In this document: positions 1-8,221 of the stretch, in pieces
Layout of the letters: the number at the start of each line of letters is the position of its first letter
Position numbering within the stretch: position 1 is the stretch's first letter
Source: Bacteroidaceae bacterium
GTDB lineage: Bacteria; Bacteroidota; Bacteroidia; Bacteroidales; Barnesiellaceae_A
Length of the DNA stretch: 64,000 nucleotides
NCBI GenBank assembly: GCA_017531985.1
Contig: JAFXJY010000016.1
Span: 16,351 to 80,350, forward strand
Reading direction: 5' to 3'
Translations under genes and position numbers: made by a program
Notes under the pieces: model-generated
Told to the model about the DNA's origin: nothing
Seen by the model: the letters and a program-made list of their open reading frames with translations, nothing else
Database searches by the model: none

Positions 1-1526
1 TCCAATTCATTAATGAACTCTTCTATACTACTTATTCTTTCTTTTGGGAATGATGTAGATGTACTTCTGAAGAAATTATTGAGTTTTGTTTGAAGATGGG
101 ATGGAATATTGATGTAGCCAATAGGTGTAGGTAATACACACCCATTCATCCTTTTCTTCAAAGCCTCTTCTTCACAACCTTGCACCCAAAATGCAGGACG
201 TAGGTTATTTAAGATAAAGTACATTACCATAGATATGGAGTAAACGGCGGAAGCTTCGGTGAAAATACCAGATACAAAAGTTTCCGGTGCCATAAACCAC
301 TGATTACCTACGGTTTCTTTAATGTCAAAATCATTTGTACAACTTCCAAAATCACCCAATTTGAATGTGCCGTCATCAGAACGATAGATATTACAAATAT
401 GAATGTCACGATATAGTACACCTCGTTCTTGACACTCTTTCCAAGCTGTGGCAACATCTATAGCTATCTTTATTAGACCTTTCAATGAAAGTTCATAATA
501 ATGACTGCATAACAAATCAACAATAGGAGTAGACTGTTCAATTGCTACTGTATTTTGAGCAATGTCAGTATAATCTTCATTGCATTGAAGTAAGTGTCGA
601 CAGCCTCTTGTTTGCTGCATATAATGGTATTCCTCCCGACTTGTCGTTTTGCTGTTTGGACGAAATACCTTGAGTACTATATTTTTATCTTTTGAACATA
701 AATAAATGTCTGCCGAACTTCCCATATGAGACAATAGGCATCCCTTTGTATTCCCCCGTTGTTTCAGCTTTATTAGTGCTAATGAATTTATTAAAGTCTT
801 AGACCATGAGTTGGGGCAGTCAGGCAAAGTCGTAATATCTTCAATACTTCTTGTCTTTAATATCTCATTTGTGGAAACACATAAGAAATTATAGTTAATA
901 CAATCAATCTTAAATAATTCTTGAACTCCGGATTTGATAGCTACATTATCCAATATACTATCACCGAAGCAAACATCAAAATGGTAGTATTGATTGTTGA
1001 TCTCTACAATATTCCAACAATGTCTGCCATCCTCTTTGTCATTGTGTAATCGCCCAAAGACTAAACGAGATTTAATACCTAATATGTTGAACAAGTATTG
1101 AGCCGATTTTGCATACCCTGTGCAAACAGAATTTCTACGAATAAAGACGCTGTATATGCTTTGATTATATGCAGAGTTGGTATTATAGTTGCAGTAAGTC
1201 ACTAACCATTTATATACATAGGCTACTTGTTCCTGACGTGTTAATGTTTTTACATATTCAAGTCGAAAATCATTATCTGTAACATCTTTAATACTCTGCT
1301 GGATTGTTTTAACTCTCTCAACAGAAAATGTATATTGAAAATGTATGGTAGAACTTGTTTTGTCATAATAATACTGATGAGCGAACCAGAATATATCCGG
1401 ATTATCTCGCATTATTTGGCGGATTACAACACGAATATCGTCAGATGTAGGTGATTGCTTAATCACCTGTTCTGCATTTTGATTGCGAATAGCGGTTTCT
1501 AATTGATGATATAATTCTGTTTTCAT
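1..1526 (-). CDS. Transglutaminase-like / protein kinase fusion protein (C-terminus off the window edge)
   Basis: The minus strand is open from an ATG at 1526 to the window edge (508 codons, no stop), so this is a partial gene. Residues about 70-190 resemble a transglutaminase-like cysteine-protease fold with a plausible triad: Cys135 in NSVCTGYAKSAQYL, His169 in GRHCWNIV and Asp184 in YYHFDVCFGD. Residues about 250-508 look like a Ser/Thr kinase: a Gly-rich start MGSSADIYL, Lys286 in VLKVF, the catalytic loop YRDIHICN (Asp374) and DFG at Asp392. No signal peptide is visible, so it is probably cytosolic. It begins 25 bp after the GH53 stop and may be co-transcribed. It is more AT-rich than its neighbours, which may indicate transfer. 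Substrates are unknown, and further domains may lie beyond the edge. Confidence 0.8.
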   Translation of the reverse strand, partial: MKTELYHQLETAIRNQNAEQVIKQSPTSDDIRVVIRQIMRDNPDIFWFAHQYYYDKTSSTIHFQYTFSVERVKTIQQSIKDVTDNDFRLEYVKTLTRQEQVAYVYKWLVTYCNYNTNSAYNQSIYSVFIRRNSVCTGYAKSAQYLFNILGIKSRLVFGRLHNDKEDGRHCWNIVEINNQYYHFDVCFGDSILDNVAIKSGVQELFKIDCINYNFLCVSTNEILKTRSIEDITTLPDCPNSWSKTLINSLALIKLKQRGNTKGCLLSHMGSSADIYLCSKDKNIVLKVFRPNSKTTSREEYHYMQQTRGCRHLLQCNEDYTDIAQNTVAIEQSTPIVDLLCSHYYELSLKGLIKIAIDVATAWKECQERGVLYRDIHICNIYRSDDGTFKLGDFGSCTNDFDIKETVGNQWFMAPETFVSGIFTEASAVYSISMVMYFILNNLRPAFWVQGCEEEALKKRMNGCVLPTPIGYINIPSHLQTKLNNFFRSTSTSFPKERISSIEEFINEL

Positions 1527-1551
1527 AGTTTGCTCTTGTTTTGCCCGATTA

Positions 1552-2727
1552 CTATTCACTCTCTCCGAAGTTGCACAGAGCATCGAAGGCGGGTAGGGCT
1601 TCGCCGGTCTCTTTGTCGAATAGGCCTCGATTGAGGTCTATGCGGTGTGATGAACGCCAGTCGATGAGTGTTTCTTCGGGAAACCAGTAAAATATGCCTG
1701 TTACATTGTCGTATTGCTTGATGGTTGTTACAAGGTCGGTAAGGAACTGTTTCTGTCCCTCGGGGGTAGAGGCATAGTTGCCATAGGCTGTGGTTGCCGA
1801 GTCGTCGCTCCACTCGTTGTAGCCAAATCCTGTTTCTACTATCATGATGGCTTTCTTGGGGAATGTGTTGCTGAGGGTACGCAGCGTATTGCCCAATTGA
1901 CCTAATGTACCATGCCAGTAGGGATAATAGCTCAACCCGATAATGTCGTAGTCTATATCGGCAATACGCTCATAGTATCGGCGAGCAGTCTCGGCATCGC
2001 CACCGCGGTCGATATGCACGATGATGCGAGCATCGGGGCACTCTTCTCGACATGCTTTCGCTGCATTGCGTAGCAAACCGAGGAAATTGTCCCATTGTTG
2101 TGGAGTGTCATGACTCTCACCCCACACACTCACACGACCTGTATTCCACAACATACCGGCTGTTATCTCGTTGCCTATCTGTATGTGTGATGGTGTGATA
2201 TGATGATTTTTCAGTGTTTGCAGGGTTTCGCGAGTATAGTCGTATATTTTATTTTTCAATGCAGTAACATCAAGCGTACTCCATGCTTGCGGTTTGTGCT
2301 GTTTGGCAGGATCAGCCCATGTGTCGGAGTAGTGAAAGTCAAGGCATATGTTCATGCCTGCGGCTTGCATGGCAGTGGCACTCTCTATCACATAGTCCAA
2401 GTCCTGACAAGCTGTCGATGACTTGTCGGGGTCGACAAACAATCGCAGTCGAGCCACATTGTAGCCACTCTCGGCGAAGAATGCCGGTAAGTTGTCAATG
2501 ACTGTTCCTTCACATTTCCACACGGCTCCATCTTCTTTGTAAACCAACCATTGCGATAGGTCGGCTCCCACATAGTGGTGAGTATCAATGGGGTTTTCGA
2601 CCGGTGGTTGTGGAATGTCGTTGTTGCCTCCTGAGTTATTACCATTATTGTCGTTATTACCGCCATCGTCATTGCAAGCCATGCAGCAGGTCAATGCAGC
2701 AATCATCATAAATTTATACCATTTCAT
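1552..2727 (-). CDS. Arabinogalactan endo-beta-1,4-galactanase (GH53), surface lipoprotein
   Basis: This is a glycoside hydrolase family 53 enzyme (391 aa), expected to cut beta-1,4-galactan side chains of pectin at or outside the outer membrane. A lipoprotein signal ends at Cys18 (CCMAC) and is followed by an Asn/Gly-rich linker typical of exported Bacteroidota lipoproteins. The TIM-barrel begins near residue 52 (VGADLSQW). The acid/base is Glu187 in IQIGNEITAGMLW and the nucleophile is Glu298 in IMIVETGFGY. Length is normal for the family. No SusC/SusD pair adjoins it, so it is not in an obvious utilisation locus here. It lies upstream of the kinase fusion and 23 bp downstream of the epimerase gene, on the same strand. 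Confidence 0.93.
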   Translation of the reverse strand: MKWYKFMMIAALTCCMACNDDGGNNDNNGNNSGGNNDIPQPPVENPIDTHHYVGADLSQWLVYKEDGAVWKCEGTVIDNLPAFFAESGYNVARLRLFVDPDKSSTACQDLDYVIESATAMQAAGMNICLDFHYSDTWADPAKQHKPQAWSTLDVTALKNKIYDYTRETLQTLKNHHITPSHIQIGNEITAGMLWNTGRVSVWGESHDTPQQWDNFLGLLRNAAKACREECPDARIIVHIDRGGDAETARRYYERIADIDYDIIGLSYYPYWHGTLGQLGNTLRTLSNTFPKKAIMIVETGFGYNEWSDDSATTAYGNYASTPEGQKQFLTDLVTTIKQYDNVTGIFYWFPEETLIDWRSSHRIDLNRGLFDKETGEALPAFDALCNFGESE

Positions 2728-2750
2728 AGTTGTAATTATTTATTACACGT

Positions 2751-3896
2751 TTATATGCTTATTGTCAGCGATTGATTAACGCCTATACCCGGACGCTCGT
2801 TGAGCTTGATACGACCATCTACGATTTTCACCCCTTCGTAACAGTCGTTCGATATAAGCAGATTTCCGTCCAAGTCGGCCCAGTCGCACAAGGGCGATAG
2901 TTGTGCTGCTGCCGAGATGGCACATGATGTCTCTGTCATGCAGCCTATCATCAGCTTCATACCCATGGCTCGTGCTGCCGATGCCATTTGGTAAGCCTCG
3001 TGCATACCGGTACTTTTCATCAACTTGATGTTGATAGCATCGTATGCTCCATAGGCACGAGGTACGTCATCAAGTCGTTGAAGGAACTCATCGGCAACGA
3101 TGGGTAACGGACTGCGTTCACGCAGCCATGCGGTTTCGTCCAGCATTGCTTTGGGAAAAGGTTGTTCTACAAATGTGCAGCCTCTTTCAGCGAGCCAATA
3201 TACCATTTCGAGAGCCTCTTCTTTGTTGTTCCATCCCTCATTGGCATCTACGCAGATGGGACGATTGGTGTGGCTGCGAATGGTCTCTATCAGCAGCTTA
3301 TCATTGGGTACTCCAACCTTAACTTTCAATATTTTATAAGCAGCTGCTTCGTCCACCTTTTGTCTTATCACCTCGGGTGTATCTATTCCTATTGTGAATG
3401 AGGTACAAGGAGCTTTTTCGGGCGATAGTCCCCATATACGCCACCAAGGTTGTCCCATCATCTTGCCCACAAGGTCATGTAGTGCAATGTCTATCGAGGC
3501 CTTTGCAGCTCTGTTACCTTCGGCTATGCTATCGACATATTCAAGTATCTCTTCCATGCGAAACGGGTCGTTGAAGCGAGTCATATCCACTTGTGAGAGA
3601 AATGAACATACACTTTCAGTCGTTTCTCCTAAATAGGGTGGCATTGATGCTTCGCCATATCCCACAATTCCCTCGTATTCGAGAAATACCAACACATCGG
3701 GCGTGTGTGTGCGTGAATTTTTTGACACCGTAAAGGTGTGTATTAATTTTAATTCATAAGGCTTGAATGACAGATTGATACGACCACTGCGATGAGGTAG
3801 GGGAGCATGCAACTTTTCGGTACAAAAACTCTCGGGCGACATAGCCAATGCAGCCGTCCCTATTCCCATGTATTTAAGAAAGTCTCGTCGTTTCAT
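2751..3896 (-). CDS. Dipeptide epimerase (L-Ala-D/L-Glu epimerase type, enolase superfamily)
   Basis: This enolase-superfamily protein (381 aa) probably epimerises L-Ala-D-Glu and related dipeptides released from peptidoglycan. The muconate-lactonising subgroup motifs are present: KVKVG with Lys191/Lys193, metal ligands Asp217 (VDANEGW), Glu243 (VEQPF) and Asp268 (ADEF), and a second base Lys290 (INIKLMKSTG). The N-terminus MKRRDFLKYMGIGTAALA looks like a Tat signal, so it may act in the periplasm, unlike cytosolic YcjG. It sits 12 bp after an NlpC/P60 peptidase gene that could generate its substrate, so the pair suggests murein-peptide salvage. The exact dipeptide specificity cannot be read from sequence. 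Confidence 0.88.
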   Translation of the reverse strand: MKRRDFLKYMGIGTAALAMSPESFCTEKLHAPLPHRSGRINLSFKPYELKLIHTFTVSKNSRTHTPDVLVFLEYEGIVGYGEASMPPYLGETTESVCSFLSQVDMTRFNDPFRMEEILEYVDSIAEGNRAAKASIDIALHDLVGKMMGQPWWRIWGLSPEKAPCTSFTIGIDTPEVIRQKVDEAAAYKILKVKVGVPNDKLLIETIRSHTNRPICVDANEGWNNKEEALEMVYWLAERGCTFVEQPFPKAMLDETAWLRERSPLPIVADEFLQRLDDVPRAYGAYDAINIKLMKSTGMHEAYQMASAARAMGMKLMIGCMTETSCAISAAAQLSPLCDWADLDGNLLISNDCYEGVKIVDGRIKLNERPGIGVNQSLTISI

Positions 3897-3908
3897 CGGC
3901 TGTTTATG

Positions 3909-4844
3909 CTAAAAATACCATGAATGTTCACTCGCTTTTACTATGCCATCGCTGCCTATGGCTGTTGCTATGCGGCGTGCCGAGTGTACTTGTAAGTTAT
4001 TGTATAGATTGTTATCGGGCAGCAAGCTGTTTATCTTTACACAACCCGAACTATGAATATATCGACCATTTTCCAAGTAGATAGCCACGTGGTTTATTCT
4101 ACCGCTTGCTCCGGTAAAGAACAATAAGTCACCTCGTTGCAGGTTGTTGATGTTGGTGTAATCTATCTTCTCTCCGCAGGTAGCCTGTTGTGAAGCATCA
4201 CGCAGCAATATGATACCTTGTGAGTAGTATAGTAGCTTGGTAAAGCCCGAACAGTCAGCCCCTTTTACCGACATTCCACCCCACAAGTAGGTTGTTCCCA
4301 TCATCATGCGAGCCTCCTTTTCGAGACGCTCGACATCGAATTGTTGTTGTGACCACACATCGAGTTTTGTTACCTCCGAAGCCTTGGCATATCCCTTGCG
4401 ACCATCGGGCAATATTACTTCTATGTAGCCTCTTTTCTTCTTACTGCAACTCTCTACAATACATCCCAGTGTCATGTCGCTTATCGGCAAGGCGTTGCGT
4501 TGGGGCTTGTCGTAGAGGTAGCCTTGCATACAGCTATATATGTAGCGTTCAGATTTTCGCCAGCATGACATATCTTCATCACTCTTGACGGCTATCGATA
4601 ACGGATGCACCCATGCATGATACCCCTCGGGAGTCTCTATTTTATACCACTCATTTTCTTGGTCGAGTATCCTTACAGGTGTTCCCATTAAGGCTTGTGT
4701 CACCATTTCAGAGCCATGTCGCGACTCGGCTCGCAGATGCACGCAACACAGCGATATAATACCCCATTGCGGAGTGGCAATAGTCTGGCTCATACCACAC
4801 ATACAATTAAGCAGCACTATCACAGTTAATAATATCCGTTTCAT
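3909..4844 (-). CDS. Secreted NlpC/P60 peptidase with SH3-like domains (gamma-D-Glu-diamino acid endopeptidase type)
   Basis: This 311-aa protein starts with a signal peptide (MKRILLTVIVLLNCMCGMSQ). Two bacterial SH3-like modules follow (about 30-90 and 100-165; the first has EWYKIETPEGYHAWV). The NlpC/P60 catalytic domain is C-terminal, with Cys198 in GADCSGFTKLLYYSQG, His252 in INHVAIYLENG and His264 in RYIHSSG. The layout matches the YkfC type, which cuts the gamma-D-Glu-diaminopimelate bond in murein peptides after L-Ala. It lies between lgt (8 bp upstream) and the dipeptide epimerase, so epimerase and peptidase probably act in sequence. It is most likely periplasmic. Confidence 0.9.
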   Translation of the reverse strand: MKRILLTVIVLLNCMCGMSQTIATPQWGIISLCCVHLRAESRHGSEMVTQALMGTPVRILDQENEWYKIETPEGYHAWVHPLSIAVKSDEDMSCWRKSERYIYSCMQGYLYDKPQRNALPISDMTLGCIVESCSKKKRGYIEVILPDGRKGYAKASEVTKLDVWSQQQFDVERLEKEARMMMGTTYLWGGMSVKGADCSGFTKLLYYSQGIILLRDASQQATCGEKIDYTNINNLQRGDLLFFTGASGRINHVAIYLENGRYIHSSGCVKINSLLPDNNLYNNLQVHSARRIATAIGSDGIVKASEHSWYF

Positions 4845-4852
4845 GCACTCTG

Positions 4853-5692
4853 TTATAAGCGAGTTGTTCCAAGACTTATACGATCAATATGCTTATATAG
4901 CATGCATAGCAAGCCTAAGGCTATGAATGGTATGCTCAGGTAGTGACCGGTATTGAGTGCAAAACCCTCGAATATACCGTTGTTTATCTTGGAGAACTCA
5001 ATGAAAAATCGAGCAGTGAAAATTGTTGTCAGGCAATACCCGAAGTAGAATCCTCTGTGCATTCGCTCGCCTTTCCACCGATAGATGGCAATACCTATAA
5101 CAAATATGATGATGTAAGCGATAGCTTCATACAGTTGCGACGGATGGCGTGCCACATCGTCCACTTGCTTAAAGATAATTCCCCAATCACTACCTGTTGC
5201 ATTGCCTATAATCTCCGAGTTCCAGAAATTGCCCAATCGTATGCAACAAGCTGTTATGGGTGTTGCTATTGCTATGTTGTCGAGTGTCTGCCACAGATTG
5301 ATTCCTGACCTGTAAGCATACAACCACAAGGCCAACATCAAACCCAACGTTCCACCATGACTCGCCAATCCGGCATATCCCACAAACTGGTAATTACCGG
5401 AAGAATCAATGGCTATCGGTAAGATGATTTCGAGAGGTCGTGTCACAAAGTAAATGGGGTCGTAGAAGAGAAAATGCCCCAATCTCGCACCTACAAATAT
5501 TCCTATGAATGAATAAACTATAAGACGATCAAAGTTTTTCTCGGAAATATCTTGACGCTTATATAAATATCGTAGTATGAAGTAAGCCGCAGCTAAGCCT
5601 ATCAACCACCACAACGAATAATAACGCACCGAAAAAGCTCCTATCGTAAACAATTCGGGCGATGGATTCCATTCTATTGCACAGAACATCAT
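4853..5692 (-). CDS. lgt: Prolipoprotein diacylglyceryl transferase
   Basis: Lgt (279 aa) is an inner-membrane enzyme that moves diacylglycerol from phosphatidylglycerol to the lipobox cysteine of prolipoproteins. About seven hydrophobic helices are visible. Family signatures include SHGGTLGLMLALW, the RLGNFWNSEIIG segment, and GARLGHFLFYDP near residues 68-79. It is the first gene of the minus-strand run 5692-1, followed closely by the NlpC/P60 peptidase. The start ATG at 5692 gives MMFCAIEWNPSPELFTIG, a typical N-terminus. The function is general, serving the many lipoproteins in the window. Confidence 0.95.
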   Translation of the reverse strand: MMFCAIEWNPSPELFTIGAFSVRYYSLWWLIGLAAAYFILRYLYKRQDISEKNFDRLIVYSFIGIFVGARLGHFLFYDPIYFVTRPLEIILPIAIDSSGNYQFVGYAGLASHGGTLGLMLALWLYAYRSGINLWQTLDNIAIATPITACCIRLGNFWNSEIIGNATGSDWGIIFKQVDDVARHPSQLYEAIAYIIIFVIGIAIYRWKGERMHRGFYFGYCLTTIFTARFFIEFSKINNGIFEGFALNTGHYLSIPFIALGLLCMLYKHIDRISLGTTRL

Positions 5693-5773
5693 TCTTGTTT
5701 ATATTTTGAAGTTTATATTATATTGCAAATGTATAAAAATTTTACCGAATGATGAAATTCTACCCCACACCAT

Positions 5774-5804
5774 TTTGTCGGGTGATGAAATTAATATAAT
5801 TTTG
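5774..5804 (+). promoter_or_regulatory. Bacteroidota-type promoter for the GSIII gene
   Basis: TTTG at 5774-5777 is followed after 19 bp by TAATTTTG at 5797-5804. This matches the -33/-7 pattern (TTTG, TAnnTTTG) of the primary sigma factor of Bacteroides relatives. The start codon is at 5880. Confidence 0.65.
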
Positions 5805-5879
5805 TACACACAACAGCATGCTCATTCAGTTGCTGTCTCTTTGGTATAATAAAGGTAAAAATCAAAATCAGAATTAAAA

Positions 5880-8063
5880 ATGTTACGATTTAAAGCAGTG
5901 GAAGAAACGTTGGGGCGAGAACCGGTTGAAGTTCCCGAGCCAATGGGTCGCCCATCCGATTATTACGGTCTCTATGTATTCAACCGAGAAAAGATGTTCA
6001 AGTATCTCAATAAGTCGACTTACGATGCGTTGGTCGATGCTATTGACAACCAGAAGGCTCTCAGTCGCGAAGTAGCCGATAGCGTTGCTGCCGGTATGAA
6101 ACAATGGGCTATCGATATGGGAGTAACCCATTATACACACTGGTTTCAACCACTCACCGACGGTACTGCCGAGAAGCATGATGGATTTATTGAATATGAT
6201 GGTAAAGGTGGTGTGGTAGAAGAATTTAGTGGTAAACTGCTCATTCAGCAAGAACCCGATGCATCGAGTTTTCCCAGTGGAGGAATACGCAGTACTTTCG
6301 AGGCAAGAGGATACTCGGCATGGGACATTTCTTCACCGGCATTCATTCTCAATAAGACTCTCTGCATTCCCACTATTTTTATCTCTTATACAGGCGAATC
6401 GCTCGATTATAAGACACCCTTACTGAAAGCTCTCAACAGTGTCAATAACGCAGCGACAGCAGTATGCCAATATTTCGATCCCAATGTCAAGCGTGTCACT
6501 GCCTATCTTGGTTGGGAACAAGAGTATTTCCTTGTTGATGAAGCATTGTACAACTGTCGTGCCGACCTCATGCTCACGGGGCGTACTCTTATGGGACATG
6601 AGAGTGCTAAAAATCAACAACTCGAAGACCACTATTTCGGTTCTATACCTCTACGCGTGGAGGCATTCATGCGTGACTTTGAGATAGAGTGTCACAAACT
6701 TGGTATCCCATGCAAGACACGCCACAATGAGGTTGCCCCCAATCAGTTTGAGGTAGCACCCATTTACGAAGAGGTCAATCTTGCCAATGACCACAACTTG
6801 CAACTCATGACCGTAATGAATAATGTGGCTCGTCGTCACCGATTTCGTGTTCTTCTACATGAGAAACCATTCAAAGGGATTAACGGCTCGGGCAAGCACA
6901 ATAATTGGTCGCTTGGAACTGATACCGGTGTGCAACTCTTTGCACCCGGCAAGACACCGCAGGCCAATCTGCAATTTATTACCTTTGTTGCCAATGTTAT
7001 GGCTGCTGTGTATCGATATAACGCACTGCTCAAAGCCTCTATCATCTCGGCTACCAACCAACACCGCCTTGGAGCCAACGAAGCTCCACCGGCCATTATA
7101 TCCATTTTCCTCGGAAAGCAGATAGGCGAACTCGTCGATAAGATTATCAAGTCGCCTTCACGCGAAGCTCTCAACCTTGCCACCAAGAGTGGTCTTGATT
7201 TGCATGTATTTCAAGTGCCTGAACTTCTGTTGGATAACACCGACCGTAACCGCACATCGCCCTTCGCTTTTACCGGTAATCGTTTTGAATTTCGTGCATT
7301 GGGTTCATCGGCCAACTGTGCATCGGCTATGATTGTTATCAACGCAGTCGTTGCACATCAACTCATGGAGTTCAAGAAAAACGTCGACGTTCACATTGCC
7401 AAAGGCGTTAGTAAAGAAGATGCCATCTTTACCGAAGTACAAAAGTTACTTATAGAGAGTCAGCCCATACACTTCGATGGTAACGGATACAGTGACGAGT
7501 GGCGTGAAGAGGCTGCTCGTCGCGGACTAGACTGCGAAACATCAGCTCCACTGATGTATGACTCGTACATCAGCGATGCAACTGTGGACATGTTTGCCAA
7601 GACAGGAGTTATGACACAGTCGGAACTTATAGCTCGTAATGAAGTAAAATGGGAACTATACACCAAGAAAATACAGATAGAAGCTCGCGTACTCGGCGAT
7701 TTGGTTCTTAACCACATTATACCCGTTGCTACGCGTTATCAATCGGTACTTATTGACAATGTATTTAAAATAAAAAATCTTTTCCCTGCCGATAAGGTCG
7801 AAGCCATTGCTCGTCAGGATATGGACGAGATTGAAGAAATAGCTTCGCACATGCAAGCAATCAAGCAGAACGCTGCTGCCATGGTGGAAGCTCGTAAAGT
7901 GGCCAATCGCATCACATGCGAGCGTGAAAAGGCAATTGCTTATCACGATACCGTCGAACCTTACATGGAGGAGATAAGATACCATGTCGACAAACTCGAA
8001 CTTGTCATTGATAACGAAATGTGGCCACTGCCCAAGTATCGCGAACTACTCTTTATCAAATAG
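5880..8063 (+). CDS. glnN: Glutamine synthetase type III
   Basis: This 727-aa protein is a GSIII glutamine synthetase (glutamate + NH3 + ATP to glutamine). The size and segments such as EAPPAIISIF, NRTSPFAFTGNRFEFRALG and FKGINGSGKHNNWSLGTDTG are typical of GSIII, which is the common form in Bacteroidota and is much longer than GSI. The C-terminal extension (about 590-727) is helical, as in other family members. The start at 5880 follows an AT-rich leader and a clear promoter, and the gene is monocistronic, ending in a strong terminator at 8079-8130. Regulation by nitrogen status is expected, but no operator is seen. Confidence 0.96.
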   Translation: MLRFKAVEETLGREPVEVPEPMGRPSDYYGLYVFNREKMFKYLNKSTYDALVDAIDNQKALSREVADSVAAGMKQWAIDMGVTHYTHWFQPLTDGTAEKHDGFIEYDGKGGVVEEFSGKLLIQQEPDASSFPSGGIRSTFEARGYSAWDISSPAFILNKTLCIPTIFISYTGESLDYKTPLLKALNSVNNAATAVCQYFDPNVKRVTAYLGWEQEYFLVDEALYNCRADLMLTGRTLMGHESAKNQQLEDHYFGSIPLRVEAFMRDFEIECHKLGIPCKTRHNEVAPNQFEVAPIYEEVNLANDHNLQLMTVMNNVARRHRFRVLLHEKPFKGINGSGKHNNWSLGTDTGVQLFAPGKTPQANLQFITFVANVMAAVYRYNALLKASIISATNQHRLGANEAPPAIISIFLGKQIGELVDKIIKSPSREALNLATKSGLDLHVFQVPELLLDNTDRNRTSPFAFTGNRFEFRALGSSANCASAMIVINAVVAHQLMEFKKNVDVHIAKGVSKEDAIFTEVQKLLIESQPIHFDGNGYSDEWREEAARRGLDCETSAPLMYDSYISDATVDMFAKTGVMTQSELIARNEVKWELYTKKIQIEARVLGDLVLNHIIPVATRYQSVLIDNVFKIKNLFPADKVEAIARQDMDEIEEIASHMQAIKQNAAAMVEARKVANRITCEREKAIAYHDTVEPYMEEIRYHVDKLELVIDNEMWPLPKYRELLFIK

Positions 8064-8078
8064 AGATTGAAAAATCCC

Positions 8079-8130
8079 GAATACAGATAATATTTCTATC
8101 ATACAGAGAGTTATCTGTATTCTTTTTTTT
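8079..8130 (+). terminator. Rho-independent terminator after GSIII
   Basis: GAATACAGATAA (8079-8090) pairs with TTATCTGTATTC (8111-8122), giving a 12-bp stem directly followed by eight T residues (8123-8130). Confidence 0.9.
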
Positions 8131-8221
8131 GATACTTAAAAAAAAGCTCATCCATAACAAAAGTACAAAATAATTTACTTATTTTTGCAACACTTTATCA
8201 ACATAGTAAATACTTAAAACA

